Shown: positions 17,720 through 25,505 of the stretch, in pieces
Layout of the letters: each line of letters starts with the position of its first letter
Position numbering within the stretch: position 1 is the first letter of the stretch
Assembly (NCBI RefSeq): GCF_001592125.1
Contig: NZ_BCWI01000004.1
Location: forward strand, 57,064-121,063
Direction: 5' to 3'
From: Microbacterium hominis NBRC 15708
GTDB lineage: Bacteria > Actinomycetota > Actinomycetes > Actinomycetales > Microbacteriaceae
Length of the DNA stretch: 64,000 nt
The notes under the pieces: model-generated
What the model was told of the DNA's origin: nothing
What the model saw: the letters and a program-made list of their open reading frames with translations, nothing else
Databases searched by the model: none
Made by a program: the position numbers and the translations under genes

Positions 17720-18076
17720 TCAGTGGTCTTCCTTCGACAGCAGCTGCGTCTCCCAGTCGGCGGGGACCTGCCCCTTCGGCCCAGGGACACTTTGCGCGAC
17801 CGGATGCTGCGAAGGCGGGCACAGCGGCGGGCCCGAGAGGTCGACCTCCTCGAGGTAGTCCCACCACCACTCCTCGCCCGGTTCGAAGCTCTGAACAAAG
17901 CGGTGTCCAGTGTCGCGGAAGTGGCGAGCGGCGTGCATGTTCAGCGACGAATCGCAGCACCCGACATGCCCGCATGCAGCGCATCGTCGTAGGTGAAGCC
18001 ACCACGATCCCTCGCCGAGGCACTCAAGGCAACCATTCCCGGTCGGCGGCACTGTCTGGTCGATCTGGTCGTCCAT
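17720..18076 (-). CDS. UBP-type zinc-finger protein (paralogue 1)
   Basis: The 118-residue protein is essentially one ZnF-UBP domain: GCLECLGEGSWWLHLRRC, then CAACGHVGCCDSS and HAARHFRDTGHRFVQSFE, supplying the usual Cys/His zinc ligands. In eukaryotes this fold binds the free Gly-Gly tail of ubiquitin; the ligand in actinobacteria is unknown. The C-terminus has PGPKGQVPADWE, shared with the second copy at 20630-20989 (PGPAGRVPSNWE). The start (ATG 18076) has a weak ribosome-binding site. The gene is divergent from the PucR regulator. Confidence 0.8.
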   Translation of the reverse strand: MDDQIDQTVPPTGNGCLECLGEGSWWLHLRRCAACGHVGCCDSSLNMHAARHFRDTGHRFVQSFEPGEEWWWDYLEEVDLSGPPLCPPSQHPVAQSVPGPKGQVPADWETQLLSKEDH

Positions 18077-18264
18077 CCGGCAACGGTAAGCACCCCGGGC
18101 ATCGGGCCAGTCAGACAGGCGTCGCAATGTCTTGAGCACACGATGTGGGCTGCCTGGTTACAGCGAGGACAGCCTGTGGGTAGTCCCATCGTGCCCACGC
18201 GCACTCCTCGGACGCGGACGTACCGTTCCTCTATCGCGCACCCTTCGAGGAACAGGAGACCACC

Positions 18265-19404
18265 ATGGACAGCCAGCGAATCGTCGAACAGCTCGCATCT
18301 GAGCTCGCTCGGTCTGTGGTGGTCGTAGACCGGGAGAACACTGTCGTCGGCGTCAGCTACCGCGCCGACGACTACGAGCTTCTCCAGCGCGGGTCCGTGT
18401 CCAACCCGACCGACATCGTTCAGGACTGGCTTCGCGAGACAGCGCGCGGCTCTCAGCCCCGGGGCTGGGGGGCCTCCGGTGCTGAGTCCGACGCCTCCTG
18501 GATCACGGTTCCACTGCTCGTGGACGGTGACGTCACCGGGTGGGCCCTCATCGCATCGCGAAAGCAGGACCTTCACTCGACGGAGCTGGCGGTCGTAGAC
18601 ATCGCCGCCGAGTTGCTCCTCACTGCACGCGCCCGCACCACGCTGGGCGGAGAAGGTCGGCGTACCGTGTTCCGCAACCTCCTTGATGCGGACCCCGGCA
18701 TCAGAAGGGCCAGCCTTCGCCGCGCGTCTAAGCAACGCTGGGTGGATCGCCGCGACAAGTCTGATGTGCACGCGCTCGTCTACGACGGCGTGGTCGGTCC
18801 GCTGGAGCGACTGCGACTGACGCAGGCGCTCTGCCGGACTCTCCCCGCTCGAGCCGAAGTGCTGAGGGAACGAGATGACGCGGTGTTCATCATCACCAGC
18901 CGCGTCAAAGCGGGTTCTGACATCGACGCCCTCATTCGGTCGTGGGCGCTGAGCCAGCAGGTTGCGTTGAACACCGTCGGCACAGCAACGCTCAGACCCG
19001 AGGACGAGGATCTTGCGCGATCTGCGCATGCGGCGCTGACGGCGGCTGAACTTAGCCAGTCGATCCCAGAGCTCGCTCAGGTCACCAGCGGCGACGGCCT
19101 GGGTGGTTGGGCGCTGCTGCAGGCGGTGAAAGGCCATCGGGGGCTGCTCTCGGTGGCGTCACCGGCAGCGGAGCTCCTTTGCACACTCGGGGACACCAAT
19201 CGCGAAACGGTCGAGGCGTACCTCGATGCGGCCGGCCATGTGCGCGTCGCATGCGAACAGTTGCATATTCACCGCACCACCCTTTATTACCGCCTGGACA
19301 ACCTCCCCGAACTGGTGAAGGCCGCGCTAGCGGATGGGATGCAGCGGAGCACCCTGCACCTCGCTCTCAAGCTCGACAGGCTGTGGGCGGCCGCCGGAGT
19401 CTGA
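18265..19404 (+). CDS. PucR/CdaR-family transcriptional regulator
   Basis: The 379-residue regulator has an N-terminal sensing region (GAF-like, about 1-120), a central GGDEF-like region, and a C-terminal PucR helix-turn-helix (about 325-375) containing ACEQLHIHRTTLYYRLDNL, the clearest family signature. Such proteins activate purine, amino-acid or stress genes in response to a metabolite. It lies between the two UBP zinc-finger genes and converges on the flavoprotein operon, so it may regulate either; this is inference from position only. Confidence 0.85.
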   Translation: MDSQRIVEQLASELARSVVVVDRENTVVGVSYRADDYELLQRGSVSNPTDIVQDWLRETARGSQPRGWGASGAESDASWITVPLLVDGDVTGWALIASRKQDLHSTELAVVDIAAELLLTARARTTLGGEGRRTVFRNLLDADPGIRRASLRRASKQRWVDRRDKSDVHALVYDGVVGPLERLRLTQALCRTLPARAEVLRERDDAVFIITSRVKAGSDIDALIRSWALSQQVALNTVGTATLRPEDEDLARSAHAALTAAELSQSIPELAQVTSGDGLGGWALLQAVKGHRGLLSVASPAAELLCTLGDTNRETVEAYLDAAGHVRVACEQLHIHRTTLYYRLDNLPELVKAALADGMQRSTLHLALKLDRLWAAAGV

Positions 19405-19406
19405 GC

Positions 19407-20633
19407 TCACGCCTCCGCGAGGTACCGATGCACGAGGGAGACGGCCATCGCGCCCTCGCCGACCGCGGACGCCACGCGTTTCACCGAGTTGGAGCGCACA
19501 TCACCAGCCGCGAAGATGCCTGGCACGGAGGTCTCCAGGTAGTACGGCGCTCGCGCGAGCGGCCACGTCTTGAGGTGGTCCGCCATGAGGTCGATGCCCG
19601 TGACGACGAAGCCGCGGCTGTCCCGACTGACGTTCGTCGTCTCCGCCCAGTCGGTGTTCGGTGCACCACCGATGCAGACGAACAGGTGCCGAGTTGCGAC
19701 AGTCGTTTCCACGCCGGACTGGTCAACGGTGATGCTGTCGAGCACATCGTCCCCGTGGAGCGCGATGACGCGGCTATTGAGCATGACGGTGAGGTTCGGC
19801 TGAGCAGCCAATCGGTTCAGCAAGTAGGCCGACATAGTCGACGACAGGGAGTCCGCGCGTACGAGCACTGTGACGTGGGTGGCGTGCGCTGAGAGGTTCA
19901 TCGCCGCCTGCCCAGCACTATTGGCGCCGCCGACGATGTAGACGTGCCGGCCCACGCACGCGGATGCTTCGCTGGTTCCGGCGCCGTAGTAGACGCCGGA
20001 GCCTTCGAGTCGCTCTTCGCGCGGAAGTCCGAGCCTGCGCCACCGCACCCCGGTCGCGCAGATCGCGGCGGACGCGCGGATCTCGGATCCATCGGCGAGC
20101 ACCGCCCGCACGTCGTGGTCTTTGAAGGTGCGGTCGATTCCTTGGCTCATGAGGATGAGCTCGGCCCCGAAAGCTACGGCCTGCTGCCTGGCCCGGTCCG
20201 CGAGATGCGAGCCGGAGATGCCATGCGGGAACCCGAGATAGTTCTCGATGAGGCTGCTCGAGCCAGCCTGTCCGCCCACCGCATCCCGTTCGAAGACGGC
20301 GACATTCAGTCCCTCTGAGGCGCCATAGACCGCGGCAGACAGACCCGCTGGGCCGGCGCCGTAGATGAGGAGGTCGTACGCGGACTGTGCCGGCGGACGA
20401 ACCCAGCCCAGGTGTGCGGCGACCTGAGCTGGGGTGGGGTCTTCGAGCGAGGTTCCGTCCGCGAAAACCACCACCGGGAGACGGCGACCGGTGAAGTCGA
20501 TCCCCTCTGCTCGCGTCGCGCCCGTCCCGACGACGGTGGAGATGAACGGCACCTCACTGCGCGTCAGGTAGTCGCGCAGCGCAAACCCGTCGCGACCGTC
20601 GAGTGTCTCGATGAGGCGCAGAGGACCGGTCAC
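19407..20633 (-). CDS. Thioredoxin-reductase-like FAD oxidoreductase
   Basis: The 408-residue protein starts at a GTG that overlaps the upstream zinc-finger stop. Residues 1-85 resemble the thioredoxin-like linker (ALRDYLTRSEVPF, LPVVVFADGTSLEDPTP) that precedes the reductase in larger actinobacterial homologues. The FAD motif is YGAGPAGLSAAVYGASEG, the NAD(P)H motif is VGGANSAGQAAMN, and GIFAAGDVR closes the FAD site. The redox-active CxxC of thioredoxin reductase is absent: that segment reads YYGAGTSEASAC. It should still oxidise NAD(P)H, but the acceptor is unknown. Confidence 0.85.
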   Translation of the reverse strand: MTGPLRLIETLDGRDGFALRDYLTRSEVPFISTVVGTGATRAEGIDFTGRRLPVVVFADGTSLEDPTPAQVAAHLGWVRPPAQSAYDLLIYGAGPAGLSAAVYGASEGLNVAVFERDAVGGQAGSSSLIENYLGFPHGISGSHLADRARQQAVAFGAELILMSQGIDRTFKDHDVRAVLADGSEIRASAAICATGVRWRRLGLPREERLEGSGVYYGAGTSEASACVGRHVYIVGGANSAGQAAMNLSAHATHVTVLVRADSLSSTMSAYLLNRLAAQPNLTVMLNSRVIALHGDDVLDSITVDQSGVETTVATRHLFVCIGGAPNTDWAETTNVSRDSRGFVVTGIDLMADHLKTWPLARAPYYLETSVPGIFAAGDVRSNSVKRVASAVGEGAMAVSLVHRYLAEA

Positions 20634-20989
20634 GAGCCCTCGTTGAGGAGGTTTTCCCAATTGGAGGGGACGCGGCCCGCGGGTCCCGGCGTGGGCTGAG
20701 AGCGAGGGTGACTGCGCGGTGGTGCGAGGGGCGGGCCGGTGAAGACTTGCTCGGTGCCGTAGTCCCAGAACCATTCCTCGCCCGGCTCGTAGCTCTGGAT
20801 TACTCGGTGCCCCGACTGTGTGGCGTGCTTCGTGGCGTGCTGGTTCGGTGACTCGTCGCAGCAGCCAATGTGGCCGCAGAATGCGCAGCGTCGCAGGTGG
20901 AACCACCAGCTACCGGTCGCTTCGCAGTCCATGCACCCTGGGCCGCTGGGCTCGACCTCGGGCCGGACGTAGCGGTGGAGGTCCGTCAC
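20630..20989 (-). CDS. UBP-type zinc-finger protein (paralogue 2)
   Basis: This 119-residue ZnF-UBP protein is closely similar to the one at 17720-18076: GCMDCEATGSWWFHLRRC, CAFCGHIGCCDES and HATKHATQSGHRVIQSYE carry the zinc ligands. The tail PGPAGRVPSNWENLL repeats the paralogue's ending. It is coupled by 4-nt overlaps to the small protein upstream and to the FAD oxidoreductase downstream. In larger actinobacterial homologues a UBP finger is fused to such a reductase, so the two proteins probably act together. The start codon may be GTG/ATG at 20989, fixed by the coupling. Confidence 0.85.
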   Translation of the reverse strand: MTDLHRYVRPEVEPSGPGCMDCEATGSWWFHLRRCAFCGHIGCCDESPNQHATKHATQSGHRVIQSYEPGEEWFWDYGTEQVFTGPPLAPPRSHPRSQPTPGPAGRVPSNWENLLNEGS

Positions 20990-21261
20990 CGTTCGGCTCC
21001 GCCGTCGTTGAAGTAGCCAGCCTCGCGGACGACATGACGCAGGAGAACGGCGAGATCTTCGTCGATGTCCTTACCTCGCGGCGCGGAGAGGATGAGCGTC
21101 TGCTCACCCACGGTGACCTTCACCTTCCCGTTGTGACGCTCCTCCACGTCACCGACTTCGCGTAGAAGTGCCAGCACGTCTTTCCATTCGAGGTTGTGCG
21201 AGGTGGGGTGCTGGTCCAGGTGGTAGAGCGTCGTGCGGTGGTGTTCGGTCAGTTCGGCCAT
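20986..21261 (-). CDS. Small protein with HicA-like features, heads flavoprotein operon
   Basis: The 91-residue protein reads MAELTEHHRTTLYHLDQHPT and then NLEWKDVLALLREVGDVEE with RHNGKVKVTVGEQTLIL. The core pattern (helix, then strand-turn-strand, then a His) recalls the HicA/YcfA double-stranded-RNA-binding-like fold, but I see no clear catalytic His in the toxin position and no HicB neighbour. It overlaps the zinc-finger gene by 4 nt, so it is the first gene of a three-gene unit with paralogue 2 and the reductase. Function unknown. Confidence 0.75.
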   Translation of the reverse strand: MAELTEHHRTTLYHLDQHPTSHNLEWKDVLALLREVGDVEERHNGKVKVTVGEQTLILSAPRGKDIDEDLAVLLRHVVREAGYFNDGGAER

Positions 21262-21274
21262 GGTGTTGCCCCTT

Positions 21275-21658
21275 CTAGGCGTGAATCTGATGCCAAGCGG
21301 CGATTCGGAAACTGTCGACGCGGAAGCTCGCGAAGCTCATCACCCACTGTGGTTCCTTCGACGGGAGCGTGAGGAGCATCGCGAGCTCTGCGAGAACGAC
21401 AGGTCCGACGACGGCCATGCTGACGACTTCGCTGTGCCAATCGCTGAACGTGCTCCGGATTTCGGAGATCATCGCGACGACGGCGCTTCGACCGGTGACC
21501 GTCTGCCGTGAGGATGGCTTGTAGGTGACGTCGTCGGCAAGGAAGGCGTGAATGTCGAGGTCGCTGCCGTCGTTGAGAATGGTGACGAAGCCGCGGACTA
21601 TCAACTCCAGCTCCAACATCTCGATGGCGGTCATCTGCTCGTCCCAGTTCTGCTCCAT
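21275..21658 (-). CDS. NTF2-like (limonene epoxide hydrolase/SnoaL type) protein
   Basis: A 127-residue soluble protein with LNDGSDLDIHAFLADDVTYKPS near the start, TVTGRSAVVAMISEIR, and late strands WHSEVVSMAVVG, a typical NTF2/SnoaL-like cone fold. Members are enzymes or ligand binders; catalytic identity cannot be read here. It lies 9 bp downstream of a second NTF2-like gene and 13 bp before the HicA-like gene, so all may be in one transcript. Confidence 0.75.
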   Translation of the reverse strand: MEQNWDEQMTAIEMLELELIVRGFVTILNDGSDLDIHAFLADDVTYKPSSRQTVTGRSAVVAMISEIRSTFSDWHSEVVSMAVVGPVVLAELAMLLTLPSKEPQWVMSFASFRVDSFRIAAWHQIHA

Positions 21659-21666
21659 GACCTACC

Positions 21667-22011
21667 TCACGAGATGTCGAGCGCGTGAATCAGGTGGTCG
21701 CGCATCGAGAAGGTCAACGTGGCAGGGCCGTTGTAGCCCTGACCACGAACTTGGGTGTGTACGGCTATTGCGCCACCGTCCCAGACGTGGAGGAGGTCAG
21801 TGAAGCTGACGAGATACGCCGACACCCACTTCTCGGCCCATTCGGCGATACCGGGGTGCCCTTCGAAGAGCATTCCCCAAGCATCCAGGGACCCGGACCG
21901 CTCGAAGCAGGCGACGAACGCTCGAACATCATGGGCGTTCGCGGCGTCGAGAGCCTCAGTCACGAGCCCGGGGACGGGCGTGACGAGCCGTGTGGATCGG
22001 TCGAGCATCAC
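21667..22011 (-). CDS. NTF2-like protein
   Basis: The 114-residue protein has the NTF2 pattern ALDAANAHDVRAFVACFE, then GHPGIAEWAEKWVSAY and final strands with GQGYNGPATLTFSMRDHLI. No signal peptide or metal motif is evident. It is the probable first gene of the minus-strand unit running to 19407. The pairing of two different NTF2-like proteins next to a flavoprotein suggests a small-molecule role, which is only inference. Confidence 0.75.
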   Translation of the reverse strand: MMLDRSTRLVTPVPGLVTEALDAANAHDVRAFVACFERSGSLDAWGMLFEGHPGIAEWAEKWVSAYLVSFTDLLHVWDGGAIAVHTQVRGQGYNGPATLTFSMRDHLIHALDIS

Positions 22012-22180
22012 CGGCCCTCCTCGCGTTTTCTGGGTCCTCGTTCCGGGATGCCCCTGAACTTAGCGAGCGAGCGCCCGCCAGCTTTTCGACGCAAGTCGAG
22101 AACAGGATGCCCGTGGGTGGCCCTGCCAGAGCCAGTGTGCAGGAGCCATCGAGTTCGTACACTCGGCGTGTGGAGACAGC

Positions 22181-23143
22181 ATGAGCGAAACCGGACGTGT
22201 GCCCATCGCCCCCAGAGTGTTGATGCCCCGCTGACCGGGTCCGCGGTGTTCCTCGTGGTCACTATCAAGGACAGCACCGGCGCCTTCTCGTCAGTTCGTT
22301 CAGCTCTGTCCGACCTTTCCGGATTGATGAAGACCGTCGGATTCCGTGATCTCGACGCGGCGCTCGCGGTCACGGTCGGCATCGGTGCGCAGGTGTGGAC
22401 ACAGCTCACCGGCCGCCCCAAGCCCACTGAGCTGCACACGTTCCCGCCCGTTCGCGGGGCGGTGCATGAGGCACCCTCCACCCCAGGCGACCTGCTCTTC
22501 CACGTCCGCTCGAACCGCCGAGACCTCTGTTTCGAGTTCGAACGCCTCCTGCTCGAAGAGCTCGGGGAATCAGTGACCGTTGTCGACGAGACGGAGGGTT
22601 TCCGCTATTTCGACATCCGGGACCTCCTCGGATTCGTGGATGGCACCGCCAACCCGGCCGGCCCCGATCTTCCCGATTCCACGCTTGTGGGCGAGGAAGA
22701 CCCTGCGGGGGTCGGTGGCAGCTACGTCGTCGTGCAGAAGTACACCCACCCTCTGGACAAGTGGAACGCACTGACCACCGAACAACAGGAAGCCATCATC
22801 GGTCGCCGAAAGTTCGATGGTGTGGAACTCGACGATGCGGAGTCAGGTCAGAAGGCACACAAGACGCTGGCGACCATCGTCGACGACGAAGGCGTCGAGC
22901 ACGGCATCCTCCGCGACAACATGCCGTTCGGGAGCCCGGCGACCGAGATGGGCACTTACTTCATCGGCTACTCACGGCGCTTGTCCGTCATCGAGAAGAT
23001 GCTCGAGCGGATGTTCATCGGCGACCCCCCCCGGACTCCACGACCGGCTGCTCGACTTCTCAACCGCCATCACCGGCTCCACGTTCTTCGTGCCTCCCGC
23101 CTACGTGCTCGACGGGCTAGCGGACGTGACCGCCGCGTCCTGA
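22181..23143 (+). pseudogene. DyP-type peroxidase gene with two C-tract frameshifts
   Basis: Joined across two shifts this gene encodes a full DyP heme peroxidase of about 320 residues. It has GFVDGTANP (the GxxDG motif), YTHPLDKW with the proximal heme His, and HGILRDNMPFG with the distal Arg. The first shift is at a run of five C (22209-22213): one more C would join MSETGRVPIAP to QSVDAPLTGSA. The second is at a run of eight C (23025-23032): one fewer would join MFIGDPP to GLHDRLLDF and the natural stop. As written, the ATG frame ends after 17 codons. Sequencing error, a true pseudogene or slippage are all possible. No encapsulin tag is seen at the end. Confidence 0.8.
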
Positions 23144-23427
23144 GATCCGCATACCGTCGCAGCCGCCCACGTCTCCCGGTCGTAGCGTGGACGCATGTCG
23201 CAGAACGTCGTTCGCCTCTTCATCTCCCCTCCCGGACGAGAGCGAGGACGGCGATCCCCAAGCGCGCGCGAGGCGGTTGAGCGCGTGGCACGGGCCTTAG
23301 ATCTTTGGGAAAGAACTGGGTAAAGTCGAGCGCAGTCCAACCGCGGTGAACGTCGCCGTGAGTGATCGCGAACCGCGTGATTACGCGGCGAACGCACCCA
23401 AAGGGCCCCGAACTAGTCTCAGATCGT
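23144..23427. other. Island right-end gap
   Basis: 284 bp between the peroxidase and the right attachment site. A 42-codon frame (23195-23323, MSQNVVRLFISPPGRE...) exists with no clear ribosome-binding site or family. The GC content falls near 23290-23330. No integrase fragment is recognisable. Confidence 0.45.
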
Positions 23428-23454
23428 TGGGTTCAAATCCCACCGTCACCGCCA
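23428..23454 (+). repeat. Putative attR: orphan tRNA-Ser 3' end
   Basis: This 27-bp exact direct copy of 2825-2851 contains the T-loop TTCAAAT, the acceptor 3' strand and CCGCCA, but no upstream tRNA body: the bases before it (AGATCGT) do not match. It marks the displaced end of the tRNA gene after insertion. Confidence 0.8.
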
Positions 23455-23458
23455 CGGA

Positions 23459-23502
23459 GAACCCCCGCAGATCCCCTGGATACACTGGGATCGCGGGGGT
23501 TC
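23459..23502 (+). terminator. Displaced original tRNA-Ser terminator
   Basis: GAACCCCCGC (23459-23468) pairs with GCGGGGGTTC (23493-23502), with an inner GATCCC/GGGATC stem, followed by TTCCTTCC. It begins 4 bp after the orphan tRNA tail, the same relative place as the terminator behind the intact tRNA, as expected if it served that tRNA before the insertion. Confidence 0.75.
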
Positions 23503-23709
23503 TTCCTTCCCTGCATCCGCCTCGCGCCTCCGCCCCGGCCTTCCCCTCGTCGTCGAGGACGCGATGAGCGGTCGGCCACTCGTCGACTGCTGCTTCTACT
23601 CGGACCACCACCTGGTCAGGGGGGACAAACGAGCGCAGCCTCGGCGCGTGCCGGGGAGGATGGTGCCAGGGCGGGCTGCGCTCGGGAGGAGCGTCGACGC
23701 GAGGTTCGC

Positions 23710-24546
23710 TCAGGGAGCGACGGCTGCCTGATACCCCGCGATGATGTCGAGTTCCGCGCCCAGCAGGCTGTCACCCTTCAGGAATCGCTGCAGCAGGCTC
23801 AGGTGGTAGGTGTTCGGGATGTACTTGCGCTTACCGCTGATGCCGACGATCCAGACCTGCTGGTTCTCTGCGAACGTGATGAGTTTGTACATGAGTTCGT
23901 CCTCTCCGGGGTTCTGCGGCGGGCCTGTCGGGCTGTCCCCGGCGAGCGGGGCGTTCGTGACCAACCAAATCGGATTCAGGTTGGTTCCGTCGCTCAGGTA
24001 CAGGCGCAGGTGAAGATGCGAGTTCTCGCGCTCAGGGGGATCAAGGTAGCCGGTGAAGCCGGTGAGGCCGACCACCGTGCCGCCGCTCACGTTCTGCCCG
24101 ATCGACACACTCGTGCTGCCTTGGATGAAGTGGCAGTAGTCGCCGAAGACGCCGGAGCCGTGGTTGATGGTCACGAACTGACCGCGCCCGCTCGGCTCGT
24201 AACCCCCACCGGTCACGACTCCGCTTGCGACCGCGCACGCAGGCGTGCCTGCGCGCGGCGTGACGTAGTAGTCGACGCCACGATGACCTGGATAGCTGGG
24301 CTCCGGGTAACCGTCCACGCCCAGGCGCGTCTCTGCTCGTTGCGTGAACGGATGATTCCACGCGATCGGGAGTGCATCGTGTTGGGCGCGCGTCCAGGTC
24401 CCCGCGGCTGTTGCTGGGGCCGCGCCCAGAACGACTGACCCGGCAACGTAGGTCGCGGCGGCCGCTCCGGCGACGCCGACGACCTGACGTCGAGTCAGCT
24501 GTGGCGCGTCACGGGCATCGGCCGCCGGCGTTTGAGGAGACTCCAT
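23710..24546 (-). CDS. Exported M23 (LytM-type) peptidase, Tat signal
   Basis: A 278-residue protein with a twin-arginine-type leader (LTRRQVVGVAGAAAATYVAG, residues 17-36) ending near ATAAG. The peptidase domain has HRGVD (H88, D92), the catalytic-type H139 in DYCHF and HLH (H177, H179), which is the LytM zinc and catalytic set. By family it cleaves peptidoglycan cross-bridge peptides outside the membrane. A C-terminal part (about 215-278) of unknown function follows, with WIVGISGKRKYIPN. It is the first gene outside the island on its right side and appears monocistronic. Confidence 0.85.
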   Translation of the reverse strand: MESPQTPAADARDAPQLTRRQVVGVAGAAAATYVAGSVVLGAAPATAAGTWTRAQHDALPIAWNHPFTQRAETRLGVDGYPEPSYPGHRGVDYYVTPRAGTPACAVASGVVTGGGYEPSGRGQFVTINHGSGVFGDYCHFIQGSTSVSIGQNVSGGTVVGLTGFTGYLDPPERENSHLHLRLYLSDGTNLNPIWLVTNAPLAGDSPTGPPQNPGEDELMYKLITFAENQQVWIVGISGKRKYIPNTYHLSLLQRFLKGDSLLGAELDIIAGYQAAVAP

Positions 24547-24718
24547 GACCTCACGCTATTGGTCGCGCCACACGGATGGCGAGACGACGAAAGTATGAAC
24601 GCGGCGTGAGCCCCGCGGATGCCGCGAAGCTCATCGCCGGCGGCGGGCCGGTCGATCCATGGGGTGCCTTCGAAGCGCCCGCGCCAGCAGCGCCGGGGGC
24701 CGCTGGCAGCGTGGGGGC

Positions 24719-25459
24719 TCAATGCCCGGATCCGTGACCCTCATCGTGCGGCGCTCGGTCTTCGTCGTCGTGTGCGAGGAGCCGCTCCAGCCCGCTGATG
24801 AAGACATCCAGGGCGAAATCGAACTGCAGCTCGCCGTACGAGTCGTCGTCGAGGTCGGAACTCGAGGTCATGATCACCCGCAACGCGTGAAACTCCTCCT
24901 CGGGTGCTGAGCGCAGGGCAGCGCGCAGGATGCCGGGCTGCGGGTGGTGGTCACTCGTCTGGATGAAGATGATGTCTTTGGCCAGCGACATCGCGATGTT
25001 CGCCAGCATCAAAGACGCTTGAGCGACGTGCGCGGGCGCGAATCCGGCGTCGAGCATCATCTCCAGCAGGAGCTCCGACGGTCGGAGGAGGTCGAGTCCG
25101 CCTTCGAGGTCGTACCGGAAGTAGGCCACAAGACTGCCCGTCGACACCAGGGCGTCGCGGAGCGCCCGCGCATAGGCGCGGCATCCCTCCTGCCAGCTCG
25201 GATCGGAGGGGAATCGGAACTGCGAGAAGTGTGCGGCGAAGGCGTCGCGCGCCACGAGCTCGAGCAGTCGTTCGCGATCTTTGACGTGATAGTGCACGGC
25301 GCTGCGGTCGACGCCGAGCTCTCGCGCGACCGCCTGCACCGTCACCAAGTGGGGCTCCAGGCCGCGCGCGACCTCGACGATGCGCTGAGCGTCGATGCCG
25401 GCGCTCTGCCCGGGCCCTCGTCCGGCTGACCCCGAGGGTGCGTTCTGACGTCGAGACAT
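24719..25459 (-). CDS. TetR-family regulator
   Basis: The 246-residue regulator has an N-terminal helix-turn-helix (about 30-70) with VQAVARELGVDRSAVHYHVKD and a long helical ligand domain of the TetR_C type. The His-rich acidic tail (HDDEDRAPHDEGHGSGH) is unusual. It is divergent from the MFS/GH2 pair, and the 124-bp region between contains a perfect inverted repeat that is its likely operator. It probably represses the transporter and glycosidase until a sugar-derived or related inducer appears. Confidence 0.85.
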   Translation of the reverse strand: MSRRQNAPSGSAGRGPGQSAGIDAQRIVEVARGLEPHLVTVQAVARELGVDRSAVHYHVKDRERLLELVARDAFAAHFSQFRFPSDPSWQEGCRAYARALRDALVSTGSLVAYFRYDLEGGLDLLRPSELLLEMMLDAGFAPAHVAQASLMLANIAMSLAKDIIFIQTSDHHPQPGILRAALRSAPEEEFHALRVIMTSSSDLDDDSYGELQFDFALDVFISGLERLLAHDDEDRAPHDEGHGSGH

Positions 25460-25505
25460 CGCGCCTCCGGCTCGTGATTTGACGGTCGTGAATACCCACT
25501 GTACT

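Larger units (their letters stand above)
2825..23454. mobile_element. Putative 20.6-kb genomic island inserted in tRNA-Ser(CGA)
   Basis: The island is bounded by a 27-bp exact direct repeat of the tRNA 3' end: intact tRNA on the left, orphan tRNA tail plus a terminator on the right. Its cargo consists of stress, efflux and redox genes with several dedicated regulators. Codon third positions look less GC-saturated than in the flanks, judged by eye only. I found no integrase, excisionase, relaxase or transposase, so it is either a decayed or non-autonomous element or one mobilised in trans. A partial tRNA duplication unrelated to insertion is the main alternative. Confidence 0.7.

Noticed and set aside
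18265..19404. PucR regulator as part of a purine operon
   Set aside because: No purine genes are near; only the helix-turn-helix family can be supported.
20986..21261. A HicA toxin of a toxin-antitoxin pair
   Set aside because: No HicB-like partner is adjacent and the catalytic His is not clear, so only a fold-level similarity is claimed.
23195..23323. A 42-codon frame next to the right att site
   Set aside because: It is short, has no recognised family and no good ribosome-binding site; noted only in the gap description.
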